Shown here in pieces: positions 8,677 through 16,645 of a stretch of DNA of 64,000 nt. The stretch lies in contig DATJHM010000231.1 of NCBI GenBank assembly GCA_035493895.1, forward strand, positions 34,206 to 98,205, given 5' to 3'. Every line of letters begins with the position of its first letter. Position 1 is the first letter of the stretch. The stretch comes from DATJHM01 sp035493895. GTDB taxonomy: Bacteria > Chloroflexota > Ktedonobacteria > Ktedonobacterales > Ktedonobacteraceae. The notes under the pieces are model-generated. The model worked only from the letters and a program-made list of their open reading frames with translations. It was not told the origin of the DNA and did no database searches. Both the position numbers and the translations under genes were made by a program.

Positions 8677-10932
8677 TTAAACGACCGGCTGGTATTCCTG
8701 AGAAGAGACGACAATCTTACCATCTTGCATCGTCAGGAAGGCTTGCTGTCCGCTGGTAATCTCGCCCGTCAACAGAGCGTCCGCCAGAGCATCGTCGACA
8801 TAGGTCTGGATGGCACGACGCAGAGGACGCGCGCCATATTCCTCGTCGAACCCCTCCTGAAGCAAGAACTCACGCACCTCATCATGCACTACCAGTTCGA
8901 TCTTCTGCTCGCTCAAGCGCCCACGCACCTGCGCCAGCAACAAATCGACGATACGATAGAGCTCGTTCTTACCCAACGAATGGAAGACGACAATTTGATC
9001 GATACGGTTGATAAACTCTGGACGGAAAACACGCTTCAAACCGTCCATCGCCTTCGAGCGCATCGCCTCGTGCTGCTCATCGCTGGAGCCCTCATCATCG
9101 CGCTTCGCCGAGAAACCAATGTGCGCCGCGCGCTTGAGATCGGCACTGCCAGCATTGCTGGTCATAATCACCACGGTATTCTTGAAATCGACCGTGCGAC
9201 CCTGACCGTCCGTCAAACGACCATCATCCATGATCTGCAAGAGCGCGTTGAAGACCTCGGGATGCGCCTTCTCCACCTCATCGAAAAGAATGACGCTGTA
9301 CGGACGACGACGAACCTGCTCGGTCAACTGACCGCCCTCGTCGTATCCCACATAGCCCGGAGGGCTCCCAAAGAGACGCGCCACCGTATGCGGCTCCATA
9401 TATTCCGACATATCAAAGCGGATCAGATTCGTCTCCCCACCAAAGAGTTCAGCCGACAGCGCCTTGGCGAGCTCCGTCTTACCGACACCCGTTGGCCCAA
9501 GGAACAGGAACGAGCCGATAGGGCGCTTCGGATCTTTCAGGCCAGCTCGCGAACGACGAATGGCTCGCGCCACAGCCGCAATCGCTTCATTCTGACCAAT
9601 CACACGCTTGCGCAGGTCAGCCTCTAGCTCGCGCAGATTCTGACGCTCGCTCTCCAACATCTGACTTACCGGCACACCAGTCCACAACTCAACCGTTGCC
9701 GCAATATTCTCCGGCGTCACAATCAGCGTCATGGCATTGCTCGCCTGAGAGCGCGCATGCTCCAGATTCCCGATCGTCTGCAACTCCTGCTGACGCATCA
9801 GCGCGGCCCGTTCATAATCCTCAGAATTGGCCGCAGCCTCTTTCCTGGCCTGAATATCGGCCAGCTCTTTCTCCAGATCAGCGATGAGCGTCGGACTGAT
9901 AATGCCCTTCTCGCTCGCCTCCAGGCGCAGAGCCGAACCGGACTCATCCATGACATCAATCGCTTTATCCGGCAAGAAGCGATCATTGATATAGCGATCA
10001 GAGAGTTTTACCGCTGCTTCAATAGACTCATCAGTAATGCTCACCCCATGGTGCGCTTCGTAGTTCGGGCGCACAATCTTGAGCATCTCAATCGCCTCTT
10101 CAAGCGAAGGCTCATTCACCAGCACCGGCTGGAAACGACGCTCAAGAGCCGCATCCTTCTCAATATGCTTGCGATATTCATCGAGAGTGGTTGCCCCAAT
10201 ACAGCGCAGTTCGCCACGCGCCAGAGCAGGCTTGATCATATCTCCAGCACCGACCGCGCCCTCAGCCGCACCCGCACCCACCACCGTATGCAATTCGTCG
10301 ATAAAAACGATCACTTCCGTTGCCTGACGCAACTCTTCAAGAATAGACTTGATGCGCTGCTCAAATTGACCGCGAAACATCGCGCCTGCAACCATACCAC
10401 CAATATTTAACGTAACGATGCGCTTCCCACGCAGCGTCGGCGGAACGTCTCCTTCGAAGATGCGACGGGCCAGCCCCTCAACAATCGCCGTCTTACCGAC
10501 ACCCGGCTCACCAATCAAGACCGGATTATTCTTCTGGCGACGACCCAGAATCGTAATCATACGCCTGAGCTCACGACTGCGACCAGCCGCAGGATCGATC
10601 TTGCCCGCCGCAACTTCAGCGGTCAGATCACGGCCATATTGATCAAGGGTAGGCGTTTTACTATTTGGCCCCTGATGCTCAGCGGTTGCTGTATTATTAC
10701 GACCCCCCGGTGTAGAGGAGGAGTTTTTCGAATTATTTCCTGTATTGGCAAAAAATCCGAAAGGAGCACCACTTGCAGGCGTACCTTGATCGTCAAGACC
10801 ACCCATCTGACCCATCGCGTTCATGAGTTCATCAACACACGACTGGCACAGATAGTGTTGCTCACGTCGTCCATTGACCATCTCATCGACGCGTACGCGA
10901 GCAGGATTTTTTTGACAACGTTCACATTTCAT
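8677..10932 (-). CDS. clpE: ClpE-type ATP-dependent Clp protease ATPase subunit
   Basis: AAA+ unfoldase that feeds substrates to ClpP. 751 residues. The N-terminus carries a zinc finger (C3, C6, C29, C32) instead of the double ClpN repeats, as in ClpE proteins. Then come a linker rich in Asn, Ser and Gly, the first AAA+ module (GEPGVGKT, VIVFIDELHT), a UVR-like coiled-coil middle region (ANSEDYERAALMRQQEL), the second AAA+ module (GPTGVGKT, VILFDEVEKAHP) and the Clp C-terminal domain. Expression is probably stress-controlled: a CIRCE-like inverted repeat overlaps its likely promoter. It could also be called ClpC-like, but the zinc finger favours ClpE. Confidence 0.92.
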   Translation of the reverse strand: MKCERCQKNPARVRVDEMVNGRREQHYLCQSCVDELMNAMGQMGGLDDQGTPASGAPFGFFANTGNNSKNSSSTPGGRNNTATAEHQGPNSKTPTLDQYGRDLTAEVAAGKIDPAAGRSRELRRMITILGRRQKNNPVLIGEPGVGKTAIVEGLARRIFEGDVPPTLRGKRIVTLNIGGMVAGAMFRGQFEQRIKSILEELRQATEVIVFIDELHTVVGAGAAEGAVGAGDMIKPALARGELRCIGATTLDEYRKHIEKDAALERRFQPVLVNEPSLEEAIEMLKIVRPNYEAHHGVSITDESIEAAVKLSDRYINDRFLPDKAIDVMDESGSALRLEASEKGIISPTLIADLEKELADIQARKEAAANSEDYERAALMRQQELQTIGNLEHARSQASNAMTLIVTPENIAATVELWTGVPVSQMLESERQNLRELEADLRKRVIGQNEAIAAVARAIRRSRAGLKDPKRPIGSFLFLGPTGVGKTELAKALSAELFGGETNLIRFDMSEYMEPHTVARLFGSPPGYVGYDEGGQLTEQVRRRPYSVILFDEVEKAHPEVFNALLQIMDDGRLTDGQGRTVDFKNTVVIMTSNAGSADLKRAAHIGFSAKRDDEGSSDEQHEAMRSKAMDGLKRVFRPEFINRIDQIVVFHSLGKNELYRIVDLLLAQVRGRLSEQKIELVVHDEVREFLLQEGFDEEYGARPLRRAIQTYVDDALADALLTGEITSGQQAFLTMQDGKIVVSSQEYQPVV

Positions 10933-10987
10933 ATTTGTATGCTCCTCTTGAGTATAGAGCGACGTAATTCTCCACCCTGGGAGGATA

Positions 10988-11014
10988 TTAGCAATCTCGT
11001 CATTTAATTGCTAA
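10988..11014. promoter_or_regulatory. CIRCE-like operator upstream of clpE
   Basis: TTAGCAATC-N9-AATTGCTAA matches the HrcA operator layout (TTAGCACTC-N9-GAGTGCTAA) in spacing and in most arm positions (8 of 9 and 7 of 9). It lies just downstream of a promoter-like pair and 56 bases from the clpE start. An extra half-site ATTGCTAA occurs near 11062. No hrcA gene is in the window. Confidence 0.6.
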
Positions 11015-11015
11015 C

Positions 11016-11045
11016 AGTATAGCATAAAACGCTAATCTCTGTCTA
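11016..11045 (-). promoter_or_regulatory. Putative clpE promoter
   Basis: On the minus strand TAGACA (11040-11045), 18-base spacer, TATACT (11016-11021). Transcription would begin inside the CIRCE-like repeat, so a bound repressor would block initiation. Confidence 0.55.
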
Positions 11046-11418
11046 GCAGTCTTCTACATTGATTGCTAATTCACCTATTAAAACAGGGAATGGGCCTTCT
11101 CTATTCCCATATCCACAACTTTTCTTAGCAAACACAGCTATCTTCCATTTTCACCTGCTCATCGTATCCGTTACACGAAAAGGCCCGTGAGCTCCTGACA
11201 AAAATAAGAAGCAGATCTACATGATGGATACTAATTACAAAGATTACGAACCGTCAACGTGTTTGGATACAAAGAAGCGGCTTTGATCATGATACAATAG
11301 GAATGAAAAAAAAATAGCCGGGCACGCGACTGGCTCCCATACCAGACCGCGCTTGCTCAGTATTTACGTACCCAACAACAAAACTATTGGATATAGAAAT
11401 ATAGTAACAGGGACAGGT
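11046..11418. other. Intergenic region without gene
   Basis: Between the divergent clpE promoter and the phosphatase gene. It contains the extra ATTGCTAA half-site near 11062, a TACAAT box near 11293 with no clear -35 partner, and no coding potential that I can support. Confidence 0.4.
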
Positions 11419-12102
11419 ATGTATACAAACGATCCATTACTATTGCACAGTAATCACGCAGCAGAGCTCTTCCTCATTCGCCATGGTGACGCTATTCCAG
11501 AGGCTGACGAAATTATTCCCGGTGGTACTTACGATAATCTTCCGCTGAGCAAGATCGGACGTCAGCAGGCCCGTGCTCTGGCGGAGCGTTTAAAAACAAT
11601 CCATTTTGCGGCCGCTTATAGCAGTCCTTTGCGGCGTTGCCAGGAGACGGCAGCACCGCTACTCGAATTGCTCGCCATGCAGGCCAGTATTGTCGAAGGG
11701 ATTCAGGAGGTCAGACATGGAGATGTCATCGATATACCTGATTTCAAAGAGGGCGAGGATCTCGGCCCGCTGACCCGGATGCTCCAGCAAAGGCTGGGAG
11801 AGATCGCCCGTCTGGTCGGACCCAGTGGCAGCTGGGATGCCATCAGCGGAGCAGAGTCTTCCAAAGGATTTCGCAAACGCGTCGTCAGCGCAATAGATGA
11901 GATCGCGCAAAAACACCAGGGCGAGCGTGTGCTGATCTTCGCCCATGGGGGCACCATTAACGCCTACGCCGCCGAAGTACTGGGCCTGGAGAAAGAGTTT
12001 TTCTTTCCCTGCGCCAACACCTCAATTACCATCGTACGCGCATCTGGTGAACAACGTGTGCTCTTTATCCTGAACGATATCGCCCATTTGCAAATGAGCT
12101 AA
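11419..12102 (+). CDS. Histidine phosphatase family protein
   Basis: Phosphoglycerate-mutase-like fold. The phosphorylated histidine lies in LFLIRHGDAIPEAD, the arginine of the second motif in AAAYSSPLRRCQETA, and the second catalytic histidine in VLIFAHGGTINAYA. 227 residues. It probably acts on a small phosphorylated metabolite; substrate specificity cannot be read. ATG 11419 is preferred with GGGACAGG just upstream; a TTG at 11353 is in frame. A long inverted repeat follows the stop. Confidence 0.88.
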   Translation: MYTNDPLLLHSNHAAELFLIRHGDAIPEADEIIPGGTYDNLPLSKIGRQQARALAERLKTIHFAAAYSSPLRRCQETAAPLLELLAMQASIVEGIQEVRHGDVIDIPDFKEGEDLGPLTRMLQQRLGEIARLVGPSGSWDAISGAESSKGFRKRVVSAIDEIAQKHQGERVLIFAHGGTINAYAAEVLGLEKEFFFPCANTSITIVRASGEQRVLFILNDIAHLQMS

Positions 12103-12105
12103 CCG

Positions 12106-12156
12106 GTGAGACGCTGGTATTCGCACGCGTCAGCCCGGCAGATACCAGCGTCTCAC
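12106..12156. repeat. 15-bp inverted repeat after the phosphatase gene
   Basis: Arms at 12106-12120 and 12142-12156 are perfect complements (GTGAGACGCTGGTAT) with a 21-base loop, directly after the stop codon. No T run follows, so it may be an RNA-stabilising hairpin or a terminator without U tract. Confidence 0.6.
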
Positions 12157-12530
12157 GGGGCGGCGATCTTCTTATGTAGAGTCAGAATATATGGTATAAT
12201 TATAGATATGAGAGAGAGCCTTCTTTCAATCAACAGAGCATATATGCGCTGGTCACTGACCTCACAACGAGAGCAGCGCGCAACAATAGAACGTTACCTG
12301 CTTGCCGCCGGGTAGCAACCTCCCTTTATGCCTGCAAATACTGTACAGCCTCTCAGCGTATCTCCGCTGATCTCATACCAACTCTTTTTTGCCAGTATTT
12401 CAGTCCGTCCATGCTTTTGAGAAAGTCAGCAACACGATACACGCAATAATTTTACTCTGTGTCAGCTGCGAATAAAATGGACGACAGTAGATGTTATAAT
12501 AAAGCAGACGATAGCAGGAGCATAACAACA
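12157..12530. other. Upstream region of prfA
   Basis: Contains two good -10 boxes, TATAAT at 12195-12200 and TATAAT at 12495-12500, neither with a strong -35. The second could serve prfA. An ATG at 12208 right after the first box opens a 35-codon frame (see findings). Confidence 0.35.
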
Positions 12531-13625
12531 ATGGATTTAATGGGAAAGCTCGCGAGCCTTGCCGAGCGATACAACGAATTGAACGAACTCATGGCGCAAC
12601 CAGAGGTGCTGGAAGATCTGGCTCTTCTGCAACGCTATGGCAAAGAGCACTCTGAACTGGAAGATGTCGTACATAAATATAACGAGATCGCCGCCGTAGA
12701 TACACAACTGGAAGAGGCGCAGGAGCTGTATAATAGCGAAGAAGGAGAGATGCGCGAACTGGCATTTGCCGAGATCGAGCAGCTCAAAGAGCAAAAAGAG
12801 CAGCTGCTCGAAGAAGTCAAAATCGCTTTGCTCCCCAAAGATATCATGGACGAGAAAAACGCCATCGTGACCATCCAGGGAGGAGCGGGCGGAGACGAGG
12901 CTGCTCTCTTCGCAGGCGAGCTCTTTCGTATGTACAGCCGTTACGCCGACACGAAACGCTGGAAAATCGAGATCCTGGACTCTAACGACACCGAGCAGGG
13001 GGGAGTCAAAGATATCACCTTCGTCGTCAAAGGAAAGGGCGCTTACAGCCGCATGAAGTACGAAGGGGGCACCCATCGTGTACAGCGTGTGCCTGTGACC
13101 GAGGCCAACGGTCGTATCCATACCTCGACCGCCAAAGTCATCGTCCTGCCAGAGGCTGACGACGAGATCGAAGTCGACATCAAAGATACGGACATTCGCG
13201 TCGACGTCTACCGCTCCACAGGACACGGCGGACAGAGCGTGAACACCACCGACTCGGCAGTGCGCATTACGCATCTGCCCACCGGGCTCGTGGTCACCTG
13301 TCAGGATGAGAAATCGCAGCTCAAGAACAAACTCAAGGCCCTGACTGTCCTCAAAGCGCGCATCTGGGACATGGAAGAGGCGAAGAGGCAGGAAGAGCTG
13401 AGCAAATCGCGACGTTCACAGGTCCAGCGAGGAGATCGGAGTGAGAAGATTCGCACATACAACTTCCCCCAGGACCGCGTCACCGATCACCGCATTGGTC
13501 TGAGCCGCCACAACCTGCCGGGAGTACTTAATGGCAGTATTGACGAATTTATCGACAATCTGATTGCCGTCGATCAGGCCGACCGACTGCAAAATATGTT
13601 CTCGCAGGAACAGGTTACCGCCTGA
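12531..13625 (+). CDS. prfA: Peptide chain release factor 1
   Basis: Recognises UAA and UAG and triggers hydrolysis of peptidyl-tRNA. The codon-recognition tripeptide PVT is in RVPVTEANGRIHTS and the catalytic GGQ in STGHGGQSVNTTDSAVRI. N-terminal helices and the C-terminal NFPQDRVTDHRIG segment are intact; 364 residues, normal length. ATG 12531 is chosen with AGGAG about 10 bases upstream; longer in-frame starts lack a site. The usual downstream partner prmC is not adjacent; a HAD hydrolase follows instead. Confidence 0.96.
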   Translation: MDLMGKLASLAERYNELNELMAQPEVLEDLALLQRYGKEHSELEDVVHKYNEIAAVDTQLEEAQELYNSEEGEMRELAFAEIEQLKEQKEQLLEEVKIALLPKDIMDEKNAIVTIQGGAGGDEAALFAGELFRMYSRYADTKRWKIEILDSNDTEQGGVKDITFVVKGKGAYSRMKYEGGTHRVQRVPVTEANGRIHTSTAKVIVLPEADDEIEVDIKDTDIRVDVYRSTGHGGQSVNTTDSAVRITHLPTGLVVTCQDEKSQLKNKLKALTVLKARIWDMEEAKRQEELSKSRRSQVQRGDRSEKIRTYNFPQDRVTDHRIGLSRHNLPGVLNGSIDEFIDNLIAVDQADRLQNMFSQEQVTA

Positions 13626-13749
13626 TAGCATGCGCATGCAGGGAATGGACTTGCACATAAAATATGCTTGCCGCGCGCATAAGCGAGCGGGCAATAATCA
13701 CGCAAGAAGCGCAAAACAGGCATGCGGCCATATTGACAGAGGCATAGAG

Positions 13750-13800
13750 GGCATGCTAGACTTTTTATTACCGTCCGGGAAAGAACAGGTCTAGCATGCC
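13750..13800 (+). promoter_or_regulatory. 12-bp inverted repeat over the start of the HAD gene
   Basis: GGCATGCTAGAC (13750-13761) and its perfect complement (13789-13800) enclose 27 bases. The right arm contains the ATG start of the HAD gene, and the ribosome-binding region lies in the loop. Pairing in mRNA could limit initiation. Confidence 0.5.
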
Positions 13801-14539
13801 ATTAGAACAACCACAATCGATACGCACAATCTTTTTCGATGCAGGGTTCACCTTGCTCCGGCCCTACCCTTCAACGCCAGAAATCTGCCAGCAAGCATGC
13901 CAACAGTTGGGTCTTCATATCCATCTCGAGCAAGTCGTTGCGCAAATGGAAGCGGCAGAAGAATATTTCTTTCGCCAGACCCGGCTTAATCGACATATCT
14001 GGGCAGACGAGCGAGCAATCGTCGAACTATGGAGAGGGTACTATACCTACCTGCTACGCCCTTTCGTTGAAGAACAGGACGAGGCAATGCTCAAGCAGTT
14101 GGCGGAGAGGATTTATCAAGAATTTTCCAGACATACCAGTTGGGAAATCTATCCAGATGTCATCCAGACCCTGGAGGCGCTCAAAGCGCACGGCTACAGC
14201 CTCGGCATTATCTCTGATTGGGAGAGCGCCCTGGGACCAATTCTGCAAAAACTGCATCTCACCCAGTATTTCGATTGCCTCTTGATCTCAGCTGTTACCC
14301 GTCATGCCAAGCCAGCCCCCCAATTGTATGAACTCGCATTACAACGCGCCAACGCCGTCAGCGACTATAGTCTCCATATAGGCGACTCATATATCAACGA
14401 TGTCCTGGGAGCCAGAGCCGTAGGTATCACGCCAGTCTTGCTTGACCGGGCAAGGAAGCTACAGAAAAGCAACGTCGATTGTTTGCTTGTGCATACGCTC
14501 GACGAACTACTTGATCTGCTGGAGGTTGCAAAAATATGA
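13796..14539 (+). CDS. HAD-family hydrolase
   Basis: 247 residues. Motif I is IFFDAGFTLLRPYPS; the usual second Asp of DxD is replaced here by Gly (DAG), as seen in some HAD subfamilies with changed chemistry. Motif II is LGIISDW, the motif III lysine is in RHAKPAPQLY, and motif IV is HIGDSYINDVLGAR. An alpha-helical cap precedes motif II, giving a haloacid dehalogenase or phosphatase-like architecture. It follows prfA by 170 bases and overlaps the next gene by four bases, so the two are probably co-transcribed. Confidence 0.8.
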   Translation: MPLEQPQSIRTIFFDAGFTLLRPYPSTPEICQQACQQLGLHIHLEQVVAQMEAAEEYFFRQTRLNRHIWADERAIVELWRGYYTYLLRPFVEEQDEAMLKQLAERIYQEFSRHTSWEIYPDVIQTLEALKAHGYSLGIISDWESALGPILQKLHLTQYFDCLLISAVTRHAKPAPQLYELALQRANAVSDYSLHIGDSYINDVLGARAVGITPVLLDRARKLQKSNVDCLLVHTLDELLDLLEVAKI

Positions 14540-15246
14540 GCACAGCGCCTGTTACTCAGCAAATGAAGCTTATACGCGGACTCGCCCTTGGTGTCACAGC
14601 CAGTGCGGTTGTTATGCTCGCTGACTATGTACGTCGCGAAATACAACGGCGCGGCTACCCATCGTGGCAAGAGTGCCAGTGCGAATATAAACACCAGAAA
14701 ATCATCTTTCAGGTCTGGCATAGCCGCCATGAACAGCAAGGCGAGACAATCGTCTCGCAAGAATGGGGCACCTACCTGATCGATCCCCCTCATACGATGA
14801 GGAGATTTCTGCACCATGGCTCACAGATCCTGGCCATCCTCAATCCACGTGGACGCTACGTCGAGCGGGTGACGCTGAGTCCGCAGCAAGCACAACATTT
14901 TGCTTCTCTGCTGCGTTCGCTCTACGCAGATGGTAGCGATCAGGAGGAGGATACGGGCAAAGATCTTGTCTCTACGCAGGTCGATCGCGTTGTCTGGAGG
15001 AGAGAGGTCTTACACTTTCCACGCTATATTTTTGATGTCTGTCTGCGACGGCTCTATCCGGTCCATCTTTCGCAGGAACGAGCGGCACAGGCTCAAGCGC
15101 TACCAGCGCTATGGGACCCGCATCGCAATCTGCCGCTGACCTCTGAGGGCTCGCTCTTGCATCTAGGGATCGGCACACGCATCGATTGTATTGGATGGAA
15201 CGCCTCGCAGATCTCTTATTGTACAGCACGGCTTGGACAGGGATAA
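14536..15246 (+). CDS. Hypothetical protein with N-terminal membrane segment
   Basis: 236 residues, no family recognised. An N-terminal hydrophobic stretch (LIRGLALGVTASAVVMLADYV, about residues 12-32) could anchor it in the membrane with the rest facing the cytoplasm or outside. The rest is basic and aromatic, with YPSWQECQCEYKHQ and many Arg/His. GGAGG lies 10 bases before the ATG, which overlaps the stop of the upstream HAD gene (ATGA), so the two are translationally coupled. The DNA after its stop is repeat-rich. Confidence 0.65.
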   Translation: MSTAPVTQQMKLIRGLALGVTASAVVMLADYVRREIQRRGYPSWQECQCEYKHQKIIFQVWHSRHEQQGETIVSQEWGTYLIDPPHTMRRFLHHGSQILAILNPRGRYVERVTLSPQQAQHFASLLRSLYADGSDQEEDTGKDLVSTQVDRVVWRREVLHFPRYIFDVCLRRLYPVHLSQERAAQAQALPALWDPHRNLPLTSEGSLLHLGIGTRIDCIGWNASQISYCTARLGQG

Positions 15247-15262
15247 TACGGAGGAGGGGGCT

Positions 15263-15527
15263 CGCGGGCAGGGATCAACCGCTGCTCCTACCTCTGCCTT
15301 TCTTCGAGGGACGCAACCCTATGCATCCCCTCGCCAAACGAGACCCGGTCCACAAAACATCACAGGTAGGGGCCGGGCTTGTCCCGCCCGCGTGCCCCAC
15401 CGGCCCTCTCCAATACCTCATACGTTCTTCGGTTGATGCCTATTCATTGCAGACAAGCAGCGACGCTACGGAATTGGTGGGAGATTCCCCTTATTTCCGT
15501 GACATTGCTGCTTGTCAGCGCCTCTAC
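15263..15527 (+). repeat. Composite intergenic repeat, copy A
   Basis: Begins with a 48-bp block (15263-15310) that matches 28315-28362 at 44 of 48 positions by eye. Then TTGATGCCTATT at 15433-15444, the arm GCAGACAAGCAGCGACGCTAC-type at 15449-15469, a 39-bp module (15469-15507) and an inverted GCTGCTTGTC (15507-15516). The same order is found at 28315-28585. It occupies the whole gap between two convergent genes. Confidence 0.7.
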
Positions 15528-15547
15528 AAAGAAATATATCTACGTCG

Positions 15548-16300
15548 TTATAGTTTGCGTTCGGCGGCGGGATTGAAATTATAGAGACGCGCCGGGCGAT
15601 GCGTGCCCTCCATCTTCTTATTTCCTGTGTCCTCCAGAATGCCGGTCGAGAGAATCTTCTTACGGAAATTGCGCTTATCCAGACGACGATGCAAGATAAT
15701 TTCATACACACGCTGAAGCTCACGTAACGTAAATTGCTCAGGCAACAGACTAAAAGCAATCGTCGTGTATTCCAGCTTACCACGCAGACGATTGAGCGCG
15801 TAATTGAGGATCTTATCATGATCAAAAGCCAGGGAAGGAAGATCGTAGACCGAGAACCAGCCAACATCGGCGGCGTCATCGGCGGCTCTGACCTGCAAGC
15901 GTTCGGAATCAAGCAATGCGAAATACACGACGGTAATCACACGGGTTCGCGGATCACGCGCAGGATCGCCAAATGTATAAAGCTGCTCCAGATACACATC
16001 CTGGACGCCGGTCTCTTCCTGCAATTCACGCTTCGCTGCGGTCTCCAGGGACTCATGAATATTGATAAAACCTCCAGGAATCGCCCACATGCCCTCATGG
16101 GGCCAGGAACGGCGCTTAATTAAGAGCACCTGCAAATCACGCTGCCGCAAACTCATCATCACAACGTCGACGGTCACCGATGGACGCTCGTATTTGCTCG
16201 CATTATACTGATGAGCCGCCGCCTCCGCCGTGTAGTATTTCCCTTCAATCAGCTCTCCGGCCTGTCCTCCGGTAATAGCTATACCTTGCTCTTCCATCAT
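15548..16300 (-). CDS. NUDIX hydrolase with C-terminal winged helix (NrtR-like)
   Basis: 250 residues. The Nudix box starts with GGFINIHE and ends with AAKRELQEETGV, matching the family pattern of catalytic glutamates. A C-terminal part (PEQFTLRELQRVYEIILHRR with RNFRKKIL) matches the winged-helix end found in NrtR and related ADP-ribose-sensing proteins. It may therefore be a hydrolase, a repressor of NAD or sugar pathways, or both. ATG 16300 is used. A palindrome TTAGTGT-N7-ACACTAA lies in the divergent promoter region at 16421-16441. Confidence 0.8.
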   Translation of the reverse strand: MMEEQGIAITGGQAGELIEGKYYTAEAAAHQYNASKYERPSVTVDVVMMSLRQRDLQVLLIKRRSWPHEGMWAIPGGFINIHESLETAAKRELQEETGVQDVYLEQLYTFGDPARDPRTRVITVVYFALLDSERLQVRAADDAADVGWFSVYDLPSLAFDHDKILNYALNRLRGKLEYTTIAFSLLPEQFTLRELQRVYEIILHRRLDKRNFRKKILSTGILEDTGNKKMEGTHRPARLYNFNPAAERKL

Positions 16301-16344
16301 TCGTTATTCTCTTTCAAATGAACTGTAACGTCTCTCCCTGGCAC

Positions 16345-16373
16345 TCGACAAACTCAATAATACGCGTTATACT
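16345..16373 (+). promoter_or_regulatory. Promoter for the pseudokinase-helicase gene
   Basis: TCGACA (16345-16350), 17-base spacer, TATACT (16368-16373). The start would lie near 16380, leaving a leader of about 265 bases that contains the palindrome at 16421-16441. Confidence 0.6.
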
Positions 16374-16420
16374 ATCAGTACAAGAAGTTTTACATAACAA
16401 AATGTACAGGCACTTCTTAC

Positions 16421-16441
16421 TTAGTGTATTTCTCACACTAA
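16421..16441. promoter_or_regulatory. Palindrome TTAGTGT-N7-ACACTAA
   Basis: Perfect 7-bp arms around a 7-base centre, between the divergent NUDIX and helicase genes. The size and placement fit a dimeric-regulator operator, possibly for the NUDIX/winged-helix protein itself; the regulator is not established. Confidence 0.4.
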
Positions 16442-16645
16442 TATACCTCAGGAAGAATTTGGTGTCAAGTCGTATCTCCTCATCGCGCCAGATAAAAGTA
16501 CCAGCCCTTTTTGCTGAGATTTAAAGCGGCAAAACTGCAAGCGTCCTATCCTGTTGCATTTCCATTGTCCACCGGCCTATCGTGTGCTATACTGCCCTTG
16601 CAAGAAAAAACAAGTGTTCGTATTACGGGGGGAGCGAGGCGATTC

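Noticed and set aside
8725..9627. Long plus-strand frame opposite clpE
   Set aside because: Complement of the conserved ClpE domains; no homologue or ribosome binding site.
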